NCBI GenBank assembly: GCA_022361315.1
Contig: JAKSBB010001213.1
Location: 1 to 7,493, forward strand
Reading direction: 5' to 3'
DNA from: Desulfobacterales bacterium
GTDB lineage: Bacteria > Desulfobacterota > Desulfobacteria > Desulfobacterales > Desulfobacteraceae
DNA: 7,493 nucleotides
Every line of letters starts with the position of its first letter. Positions within the stretch are counted from its first letter, which is position 1. The translations under genes and the position numbers were made by a program. This document shows, one piece after another, positions 1 through 6,121 of the stretch. The notes under the pieces were generated by a model. The model did no database searches. It saw only the letters and a list, made by a program, of their open reading frames with translations, and was not told where the DNA came from.

Positions 1-229
1 CCTTGATCAGCAGGCAGATATCCTGAAAAACTTCCTTGAACTGGCCAAAAAAGAGCGTAAGATGGGTACCCGCTCCCTGCTGGACGTACTGAATGGCGAA
101 GTCAATTACATCAATGCCCAGGGTACTGCCATTGCAGCCCGGGAAGACATGAAAATCGCCGCCTATAATCTGGTTTTTGCCATGGGCCAGATGGATGTAG
201 AGCTGTTCAAACCTCACACCCAGGAATAA
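1..229 (+). CDS. TolC-family outer-membrane factor of a type I secretion system (3' end only)
   Basis: Only the last 76 codons are present, read from base 2 and ending at TAA 227-229. The segment is a long amphipathic helix with the pattern GTRSLLDVLNGEVNYINAQ, followed by an alanine-rich helix that ends in AYNLVFAMGQMDVELF. This matches the C-terminal helical repeat of TolC/LapE/AggA-type channels, where a G-x-x-S-x-x-D-V-L-x-x-E stretch precedes the last coiled-coil helix. In that family the protein forms a trimeric outer-membrane barrel with a periplasmic tunnel that docks on the adaptor and ABC protein. The downstream ABC and HlyD genes on the same strand support a type I secretion role rather than a general efflux role. 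The N-terminus, signal peptide and first repeat lie outside the window, so subtype cannot be decided. Confidence 0.85.
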   Translation, partial: LDQQADILKNFLELAKKERKMGTRSLLDVLNGEVNYINAQGTAIAAREDMKIAAYNLVFAMGQMDVELFKPHTQE

Positions 230-241
230 ACTAAAAGGGTC

Positions 242-285
242 TTCCGGCCGTACTGATGTGATTTTCAACATCGGCACGGCCGGAA
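242..285 (+). promoter_or_regulatory. Intergenic stem-loop overlapping the ribosome binding site of the ABC gene
   Basis: A perfect 10-bp inverted repeat, TTCCGGCCGT (242-251) and ACGGCCGGAA (276-285), flanks an inner stem, 253-259 with 268-274 (one G-U pair). The two stems are separated by a single A/C mismatch, and the loop is 8 nt (GATTTTCA). The 3' arm contains GGAA (282-285), the only plausible Shine-Dalgarno element for the ATG at 295, nine bases away. No real U-run follows (ACTTTC), so it is not a textbook intrinsic terminator. It could be an attenuator, a processing or stability element between the TolC and ABC cistrons, or a structure that limits translation of the ABC gene. The structure is seen directly; the function is inferred. 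Confidence 0.6.
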
Positions 286-294
286 ACTTTCATA

Positions 295-1998
295 ATGATA
301 GAACTTTTCAGACGCCTGTTTCACCGTCCGGTTCTGGCGGCTGAAATCCTCGCTGCCACCCTGTTCACCACCCTGCTCACCCTTGCCATGCCCATGTATG
401 TCATTCAGGTGTTGAACAGATATGTCAGTTATGGATTTCACGGCACCCTCATCACTCTGACCATCGGCATGTGTATCGCCGCCCTCCTCCAATTCTGCTT
501 CAGACTGATCCGGACCAAAATGGCTGCGGCGGTAAACCAGACCCCCAATAACCGCCTTTCCGAGGACATACTGGCCCTGATCAGCCGTGCCAAAGCAGAA
601 CCCATGGCCCGGATATCCAAACCCAAAATTCAGGAAGCCCTGAACCATGTCCAGACCATCCAGCAGACCTATACGGCTCAGAACCTCAACGCCACTCTGG
701 ATGCCCCATTTTCACTGATCCTGATCTTTGTCATTTACCTGCTGAGTCCACTGCTGGCAGGTATTGCACTGGCCGGTATCGGTGTGGCACTGATTCTGGG
801 GTGGATAACCCTGCTCAGATCCAAAAAAACCGGAGAAAAATATGCGGAAGAGATGTCAGCCCACAAGCATCTTAACTTTTCAGCCGTCAACAACCTTGAG
901 GCTGTTCGCGCCTTTTGCGCCGCCCCTTTCCTGTCACAAAAATGGCAGGGGCAACTCAACCGCCTGTCCCGGTTAAATGCCACGCTGTCCGATTATCGGG
1001 AAATTTCACAAACCATGACCATGACCGGCAGCGCCCTCACCTCCGTATTTATCTATGCAGTCGGCGCCCTGCTGGTTGTAAAGGGGGATTTATCCGTAGG
1101 GGCGCTTATCGGGGCCAACATCTTAAGCGGGCGGGCCTACCAGAATACTACGAAACTGGTGCAGGCTGTTTTTGCCTTGTCCCGGGCCAAACAAGCCTTT
1201 TCATTTTTATCGGGCTTCACCCGGATGCCCATGGAGTCCACCAGTGGTACGGCGCTGAAATCCTATACGGGACAATTGGAATTCCACGACCTGGGATTTG
1301 CCTATCCCAACACCACCACCCCTGTATTTGAGTCTTTGAATCTGACACTTGCTCCCGGTTCGGTACTTGGCGTCACCGGGGACAATGGTGTCGGTAAAAC
1401 CACCCTGGCCAAATTAATCGTCACCCTATTGGAACCCAAACGGGGAAGTATTATGGCTGACGGCGTCAATCTGGCCCAAATGGCCCCGGCCTGGTGGCGC
1501 AGACAACTCATTTATATGCCCCAGGAACCTGAATTTATTGCAGGCACACTCAAAGAAAATATTCTGATGCTGAATCCGGAACTGCCCCAGGAAACACTCA
1601 ACGAGATACTGAAAACAGCAGATCTGCGCACCTTCCTGGACAGAACACCCGAAGGTCTTGAAACCCCCGTCACAGATAATGAAAAAAATTTTCCACCTGG
1701 AGTTCGACGGCGGCTTTCCCTGGCCCGTGCCCTGGCATCCGAAGGCAAAATCGCCCTGCTGGACGAGCCCACAGATGCCTTGGACCAGAAAGGGGTGGAG
1801 GCCGTATACCGGGTAATGAACCAACTGGCCCGTGCCGGCAAAACGATTGTGGTATTTACCAATGATCCGAGAATTCTAAAAGGTACGGGTATGATTCTCA
1901 ACCTAAACCGTAAACCCGTGCCCGAAATCATACGAAAACCTGATACGGCACAAATCAAATCTGACCACATAACATCTGACCAGGCCGGAACAGCATGA
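295..1998 (+). CDS. Type I secretion ABC permease/ATPase with degenerate signature and H-loop
   Basis: The 567-residue protein has an inner-membrane exporter domain with helices near 14-38, 50-72, 137-157, 158-175 and 242-285, followed by a nucleotide-binding domain (about 327-550). It resembles PrtD/LapB-type exporters but has no N-terminal C39-like domain. Seen in the ATPase domain: Walker A GDNGVGKT (362-369), Q-loop Gln410, Walker B IALLDEP with catalytic Glu491, and D-loop ALD (495-497). The signature, normally LSGGQ, reads FPPGV (466-470) just before RRRLSLARAL. The H-loop His is Asn523 (VVFTNDP). The loss of both suggests that this subunit cannot complete an active ATP site alone and may pair with a second ABC protein. 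ATG 295 is the only usual start after an in-frame TGA at 259-261. The gene overlaps the adaptor gene by ATGA, so translation is probably coupled. The exporter assignment is firm; the heterodimer is inferred. Confidence 0.88.
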   Translation: MIELFRRLFHRPVLAAEILAATLFTTLLTLAMPMYVIQVLNRYVSYGFHGTLITLTIGMCIAALLQFCFRLIRTKMAAAVNQTPNNRLSEDILALISRAKAEPMARISKPKIQEALNHVQTIQQTYTAQNLNATLDAPFSLILIFVIYLLSPLLAGIALAGIGVALILGWITLLRSKKTGEKYAEEMSAHKHLNFSAVNNLEAVRAFCAAPFLSQKWQGQLNRLSRLNATLSDYREISQTMTMTGSALTSVFIYAVGALLVVKGDLSVGALIGANILSGRAYQNTTKLVQAVFALSRAKQAFSFLSGFTRMPMESTSGTALKSYTGQLEFHDLGFAYPNTTTPVFESLNLTLAPGSVLGVTGDNGVGKTTLAKLIVTLLEPKRGSIMADGVNLAQMAPAWWRRQLIYMPQEPEFIAGTLKENILMLNPELPQETLNEILKTADLRTFLDRTPEGLETPVTDNEKNFPPGVRRRLSLARALASEGKIALLDEPTDALDQKGVEAVYRVMNQLARAGKTIVVFTNDPRILKGTGMILNLNRKPVPEIIRKPDTAQIKSDHITSDQAGTA

Positions 1999-3278
1999 TA
2001 GACACCGACGAACAACATATCACCCGGGCGACCCACCTTTTTTTCCTGCTGCTGGTGGTCATGTGCCTGGCCTTTGTGGCCTGGGCCTACCAGGGAACCC
2101 TTGATGTGGTATCCATGGCGGACGGGGAAGTGGTGCCCAGCGGCCGGGTAAAACAGGTACAGCATTTTGAAGGCGGGATTATCCGTCAGATCAACGTCCG
2201 GGAAGGAGATCTGGTGACCGTGGGTCAACCCCTTGTGGAACTGGAACAACTCCGGTCCGGTGCCAGCCTTGAAGAGCTGAAAATGCGGGTGGACGCCCTA
2301 AAAGTGGATGTCCTGCGCCTTACTGCCGCACTGAATGACCGTGAAAATCTGACAGTGTCCGAAACGCTGTCCGCGGCACTGCCTCAACTGGTCGCAGAGG
2401 CGAAAGACCTCTTTCACACCCAGAGAAGAAGCCACCAGTCCACCCTGAGCAAACTGGGCACAAGTGTGCGCCAGCGGGAACAACGGATTCAATCCATCCA
2501 GGCCCAACTGGACAATAAACTGGAAAAACTGCCTCTGCTTGAAGAGGAACTGGCCCTGAGTGAAGACCTGCTCAAGGATAACCTGACCACCCGGATCAAA
2601 CACCTTGAAATTCTAAGGCGAAAAAAGGAAACCGAAGGCCAGATCACGAAGGACCGCTCCTCATTGAAAGAGGCCAGACATGCCCTCATCGAAACCCGTG
2701 AAAAACTCAACGAGACCAAAAATAAATTCAAGGAGAAACGGGCGGAAGAACTCAAGGAAGCCAAACAGGAACTTAAGGAATTCACCGTCCGGCTTAAAAA
2801 ATACAGGGACAGCCTGGAACGAACCGTTATCCGTTCTCCCATAAACGGTGTGGTGAAACGGCTGTATAAAGTTACCCGGGGCGGGGTTGTCCAACCCGGA
2901 GATACGCTGGCAGATATTGTTCCTTCGGAAGAACGCCTGGTGATCGAGGCCCATCTGGATATTTCCGATATCGGATACATTAAAATGGATCAGAAGGTGT
3001 TTCTACAGCTTCCCAATAAAGACGCGAATAAATTTAAAAAGCTGGAAGGCCGTGTGGTCAGTATCAGTCCGGATACGTTTACCGACCCACAGGGCAGAAC
3101 CTTTTACAATGTTCGGATTGAATCCGGGCAAAGTTTTTTTGAAGCAGGGGATCAAAAATACTTGCTCTACCCCGGGATGGTACTCATTGCCTATATCCAT
3201 ATCGGTGAGCGGACGATACTGGACTATCTGCTGGATCCCTTCGTAAACACCCTGAGTTTCTCTCTCCAGGAAAGGTAA
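1995..3278 (+). CDS. HlyD/LapC-type periplasmic adaptor (membrane fusion protein) of type I secretion
   Basis: The 427-residue adaptor joins the inner-membrane ABC protein to the TolC-type channel. It has a short cytoplasmic tail (1-12), a single membrane helix (about 13-32) and a first lipoyl half-motif (about 43-83, with HFEGGIIRQINVREGDLV). A long charged coiled-coil hairpin follows (about 90-270, rich in Glu, Lys and Leu), then the second lipoyl half (about 275-312, with RSPINGVVKRLY and GGVVQPGD) and a beta-barrel domain. The C-terminal motif GERTILDYLLDPF (404-416) is characteristic of type I secretion HlyD proteins and separates it from RND-type adaptors. Length is normal for the family. 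The start ATG overlaps the ABC stop codon (ATGA), and the upstream Shine-Dalgarno element is weak (GGAA, 1987-1990), which suggests translational coupling. No truncation or missing domain is seen. Confidence 0.93.
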   Translation: MIDTDEQHITRATHLFFLLLVVMCLAFVAWAYQGTLDVVSMADGEVVPSGRVKQVQHFEGGIIRQINVREGDLVTVGQPLVELEQLRSGASLEELKMRVDALKVDVLRLTAALNDRENLTVSETLSAALPQLVAEAKDLFHTQRRSHQSTLSKLGTSVRQREQRIQSIQAQLDNKLEKLPLLEEELALSEDLLKDNLTTRIKHLEILRRKKETEGQITKDRSSLKEARHALIETREKLNETKNKFKEKRAEELKEAKQELKEFTVRLKKYRDSLERTVIRSPINGVVKRLYKVTRGGVVQPGDTLADIVPSEERLVIEAHLDISDIGYIKMDQKVFLQLPNKDANKFKKLEGRVVSISPDTFTDPQGRTFYNVRIESGQSFFEAGDQKYLLYPGMVLIAYIHIGERTILDYLLDPFVNTLSFSLQER

Positions 3279-3288
3279 ACGCTCAGTC

Positions 3289-4545
3289 ATGAACCTGATA
3301 TTTATTCATCCCAATTTCCCGGCGCAGTTCAGATCCATGGCCGAACATCTGGGCAAACATCCGGACAACGATGTCCGCTTCGTCACGGCCAATCCCCGGC
3401 CGGAGTGGGAAATTCCCGGTGTAAAAAAAGAAATATTCACGGACGAAACGCCGCCTCAAGTCGACGCCCTGCCCGGGCTAAAAACCCTGGCCGGTATGCA
3501 GCAACGGGGGGAAGCCGTTGCAAAAGTGCTCGTGCAACTTCGGCAGCAGGGATTTAAACCGGACATTATTGTGGGTGCCTCCGGATGGGGCAGCACCCTC
3601 TTCGTTAAGGATGTCTACCCGGAAGTCCCCTTTCTGGGATACTTCGAATGGTATTACGATGCCCGGTTGCCCAATGCCCGGTTCGGCAGGAAAGAGCCGG
3701 TCACCATAGGCGGACGGATGGAGCTTCGGGAGCGTAGTCAGGGTATTCTTTCCGACCTTGTGGCCTGCGATCACGGTATCTGTCCCACCGGATGGCAGAA
3801 GGCACAGTTTCCCAAAGAATTTCACCCCAAACTCAGTGTGGCCCACGAAGGGATCAATACGGGCTATTTTAAACCCAACCCGGAAAAAAAACTGGTGCTG
3901 CCGGATCTTGATCTCAGCGACGCGGCTGAAATCGTTACCTACACGGCCCGGGGATTTGAACCCTACCGGGGATTTCCCCAGTTTATCGAATCCATTCCGG
4001 GAATTCTTGAGCGGCGGCCCGATGCCCATGTGGTGATTGTGGGACAGGACCGGATCTGCTACGGCCCGAAACTGCCGGAGGGCCAGACCTATAAAAAGAT
4101 CATGACGGAAAAGGTGACCCTGGATCCGGAACGGGTGCATTTTGTTGAGCCCCTGCCCTATGGAAAATACCTGGAAGTGCTCCAGGCATCCACGGTCCAT
4201 GTGTACCTGACCGTTCCCTTTGTGCTCTCCTGGTCCCTCCTGGAGGCCATGTCCTGCGGCTGCCTTGTGGTAGCCTCGGATACCCAACCGGTGAAGGAAG
4301 TCATCCGTGACGGCGTTAACGGGGTACTCACCCCTTTCTTTGATACGAAAAAGCTTTCGGAAAAGATATCGGCCTGCCTGGAGTATCCGTCGTTTATGGA
4401 CAAGATCCGGGAAAATGCCAGGCAGACCATTAAAACCAGATACCCCCAGAACCAAATGTTAGAGGAAAGGTTCCGGATACTGTATGGTCTTGCAAATGCC
4501 AGCCGAAAAAGAAAGGCAAAACAAACGGAGGATCGATTCGGTTAG
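3289..4545 (+). CDS. Family 4 (GT-B) glycosyltransferase with an N-terminal Glyco_trans_4_3-type domain
   Basis: The 418-residue protein opens with MNLIFIHPNFPAQFR, typical of the Glyco_trans_4_3 N-terminal domain (about 1-170). A C-terminal GT-B domain follows, with HEGINTGYF (187-195), YTARGFEPYRGF (218-229) and PFVLSWSLLEAMSCG (310-324). Glu319 matches the second Glu of the retaining GT4 EX7E motif. The first Glu position is Phe311, which I recall as usual in this subfamily, so I do not read it as inactivation. There is no signal peptide or membrane helix, so it should act in the cytoplasm, moving a sugar from a nucleotide-sugar donor to an unknown acceptor. It starts 10 nt after the adaptor stop, with AGGAAAGG (3268-3275) as a likely ribosome binding site, so it belongs to the secretion operon. 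A likely acceptor is the exported adhesin before secretion or a surface glycan; this is inferred from position only. The last 14 residues are a charged tail. Confidence 0.88.
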   Translation: MNLIFIHPNFPAQFRSMAEHLGKHPDNDVRFVTANPRPEWEIPGVKKEIFTDETPPQVDALPGLKTLAGMQQRGEAVAKVLVQLRQQGFKPDIIVGASGWGSTLFVKDVYPEVPFLGYFEWYYDARLPNARFGRKEPVTIGGRMELRERSQGILSDLVACDHGICPTGWQKAQFPKEFHPKLSVAHEGINTGYFKPNPEKKLVLPDLDLSDAAEIVTYTARGFEPYRGFPQFIESIPGILERRPDAHVVIVGQDRICYGPKLPEGQTYKKIMTEKVTLDPERVHFVEPLPYGKYLEVLQASTVHVYLTVPFVLSWSLLEAMSCGCLVVASDTQPVKEVIRDGVNGVLTPFFDTKKLSEKISACLEYPSFMDKIRENARQTIKTRYPQNQMLEERFRILYGLANASRKRKAKQTEDRFG

Positions 4546-4549
4546 CTGC

Positions 4550-5860
4550 TCAGGCCACCGACGCCTTATCCATATCAACCCGCTCCTTAATTGCCGTCAC
4601 ACGAAATATTTCCATGGACCGGGATACGTTTTTTAGTTCCCGTTGCCCCACATAAGCACTGTGACACCGTCCCTTTAACCGGTCATGGGTTTCATCACCG
4701 ACGTAGAGTTTTGAAGCGGATGACTGAGCCCCTATCCGGGCAGCCAGCACAGTCACCAGACCGGAAGCGGTGTATGTCCATCGCTCTCCCACCGCACTTT
4801 TCATCCGTGTGGTCCCCACGTGCCCCTGCCCGGAACTGATGCCCAGGTGCAGCCCCACATCCCCCCACGGATATCCGAACTCCCGGTTTAGCCGGCGATT
4901 TTCGCTGATAATCTCAAGGCCGGCCTTGACGGCGGAAAAGGCATGGTCTTCATCGGCATCGGCTCTGAAGATGACCATCACCCCGTCGCCGGACGTCTCA
5001 TTCACTTCCCCGCCATGGGTATACACACAGTTGAGGTAGGCGGAAAAATGGGTTTCAATCATATGATTAACCAGTTCCTGTTCGTAGGTTTCCGTGAGAC
5101 GCGAAAACCCCTCCACATCCACAAACAGCACAGAAACATCCATGGGTACCTTGCCCTGATCCAGGGTATCAGGTCTCTTCTCAGCCATGTCCACGACGCT
5201 CCTGGGTACGAATTTGGTCAGATGACGTTTAAGCCGCTCTAACGATTCATTGAGAACCAAGGCATTTTTCAGCTTCTCCGAATAGGTCTTCACTTCATGG
5301 AAAAGTGAGGCGTTTTCCAGGGCGATGGCCACATGATCTCCAATGGCTTCCAGAAACCCTTCATCTTCCCGGCTAAATTCCCCGGTTTCCGGATTTAGGG
5401 CCTGAATAACACCGATGCATTTGTTCTTGCGGTTAATCAACGGAATACAGAGAATCTGGCGGGTGGTAAACCCGGATCGCGTGTCCACCTCTGCCAGAAA
5501 CCGCTGATCATTGTATACATCATTGATGCGAAGGGGGGCCCTGTTTCTGAATACCCACCCGGCAATCCCCTGGTGGCTGGGTATCCGGATTTCATTCTCT
5601 GCCATCCCCGTAGCCACAAAGGACCAGAGTTCATCAGTCTTTTCATCGTGAAGAAAGACCGAACTCCTTTCAACGTTCATGATCTCATTGGTTTTCTGAT
5701 TTATCAGAAGGAATAACGGATTAAGTCGTATTTCCGAAGTAATGGCTTTCCCCATCAGGCTTAAGGCTTTAAACCGGTCAAGTTGGCGACGGATCGCCCG
5801 GTCTTCATTACGCCGCCCGGCACTCCTTACCCTGTACCTGTCTTTTACGTCACGGATCAA
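4550..5860 (-). CDS. GAF-domain class III nucleotide cyclase (adenylate/guanylate cyclase-like)
   Basis: This soluble 436-residue protein has a basic helical start (1-35), a GAF sensor domain (about 36-187), a helical linker (about 188-225) and a class III cyclase domain (about 238-420). Metal-binding Asp248 (LFVDVEGFS) and Asp292 (SGDGVMVIF) are present. The purine-specifying Lys position holds Glu288 (NETSGD), the usual Asp/Cys partner position holds Thr364 (TYTASG), transition-state Asn is Val371 and the following Arg is kept (Arg375). It may make cGMP or cAMP in response to a GAF ligand, or be weakly active. I recall NET.GDG and YTASG as common in one bacterial subfamily, but expect Asn where Val371 sits. 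The start is TTG (5860-5858): the only usual start between the upstream in-frame stop (5896-5894) and Met36, preceded by GGGGGGAG (5870-5863) at unusually short spacing. Its stop lies 4 nt from the convergent glycosyltransferase stop. Confidence 0.88.
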   Translation of the reverse strand: MIRDVKDRYRVRSAGRRNEDRAIRRQLDRFKALSLMGKAITSEIRLNPLFLLINQKTNEIMNVERSSVFLHDEKTDELWSFVATGMAENEIRIPSHQGIAGWVFRNRAPLRINDVYNDQRFLAEVDTRSGFTTRQILCIPLINRKNKCIGVIQALNPETGEFSREDEGFLEAIGDHVAIALENASLFHEVKTYSEKLKNALVLNESLERLKRHLTKFVPRSVVDMAEKRPDTLDQGKVPMDVSVLFVDVEGFSRLTETYEQELVNHMIETHFSAYLNCVYTHGGEVNETSGDGVMVIFRADADEDHAFSAVKAGLEIISENRRLNREFGYPWGDVGLHLGISSGQGHVGTTRMKSAVGERWTYTASGLVTVLAARIGAQSSASKLYVGDETHDRLKGRCHSAYVGQRELKNVSRSMEIFRVTAIKERVDMDKASVA

Positions 5861-5965
5861 GACTCCCCCCGATATTCTGAATCTGGAATAAATTTAGATG
5901 GAGGCACCATACCCGGTTTTCGGGTCAAAAATCAATCCGTAGTCAGCAAAAAAAACCGTCCAAAT

Positions 5966-5994
5966 ATTATTTGCAGCTTGTAAGCAGGTGGCAA
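5966..5994 (-). promoter_or_regulatory. Putative sigma70-type promoter for the GAF-cyclase gene
   Basis: On the minus strand TTGCCA (5994-5989) matches the -35 consensus in five of six bases. A 17-bp spacer separates it from AATAAT (5971-5966), which matches the -10 consensus in five of six. Transcription would begin near 5959 and leave a leader of about 100 nt before the TTG start. The leader contains a small hairpin (ACCCG/CGGGT arms at 5911-5925). A weaker second candidate is TTGATT (5935-5930), an 18-bp spacer and TATGGT (5911-5906). These are pattern matches only, and promoter consensus may differ in this organism. Confidence 0.45.
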
Positions 5995-6006
5995 ATAGCA
6001 TAAAAA
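5978..6006 (+). promoter_or_regulatory. Weak promoter candidate for the HAMP-cyclase gene
   Basis: TTGTAA (5978-5983), a 17-bp spacer and TAAAAA (6001-6006) each match the sigma70 consensus in four of six bases. If used, transcription would start near 6013, inside the inverted repeat at 6011-6029, and would overlap the opposing promoter of the GAF-cyclase gene. The match is weak and is listed only because no better plus-strand candidate was found in the 261-nt gap. Confidence 0.2.
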
Positions 6007-6010
6007 TGAA

Positions 6011-6029
6011 CCATTGGCATTTCCAATGG
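6011..6029. repeat. Inverted repeat between the two divergent cyclase genes
   Basis: CCATTGG (6011-6017) and CCAATGG (6023-6029) are perfect 7-bp inverted arms around the 5-nt spacer CATTT. The element lies about 90 bp upstream of the plus-strand cyclase start and about 17 bp beyond the outer edge of the minus-strand promoter candidate. It could be an operator for a dimeric regulator shared by the two genes, or a hairpin in the leader of the plus-strand mRNA. A 7-bp pair can occur by chance, so confidence is low. Confidence 0.35.
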
Positions 6030-6121
6030 CAGCAGTGCCCGGAACCAATACGACAGCCGAACCGCCGCCCCGTTGCCGGTGATTGAGAGGAATCAAAACA
6101 GCGAGGGATTGATAAGGGGCA

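Noticed and set aside
242..290. Stem-loop read as a classical intrinsic terminator after the TolC gene
   Set aside because: The stem is strong, but only a short ACTTTC follows rather than a U-run, and the ABC gene starts 9 nt later, so a structural or attenuating role fits better.
295..400. N-terminal C39 peptidase-like domain on the ABC protein
   Set aside because: The first membrane helix starts about 14 residues after the start codon and an in-frame stop at 259-261 excludes an upstream extension, so no such domain exists on this chain.
1512..2249. Minus-strand open frame of 245 codons across the ABC/adaptor junction
   Set aside because: It lies entirely opposite two well-supported genes, has low-complexity Ser/Arg/Pro composition and no recognisable domain. 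It is an antisense shadow.
4217..4261. Inactivation of the glycosyltransferase because the first Glu of EX7E is Phe311
   Set aside because: The surrounding PFVLSWSLLEAM pattern is, as I recall, the usual form in the Glyco_trans_4_3 group, so it is a subfamily trait rather than a defect.
3478..4455. Minus-strand open frame of 325 codons opposite the glycosyltransferase
   Set aside because: Long, but rich in Gly, His and Phe with no family features, while the plus strand encodes a clear GT4 enzyme over the same bases. It reflects codon bias.
6015..6030. Sigma54-like element TGGCA...TGGC in the divergent gap
   Set aside because: The spacing between the GG and GC pairs is 11 nt instead of 10, and the -12 element does not match TTGCA. 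It is better explained as part of the inverted repeat.
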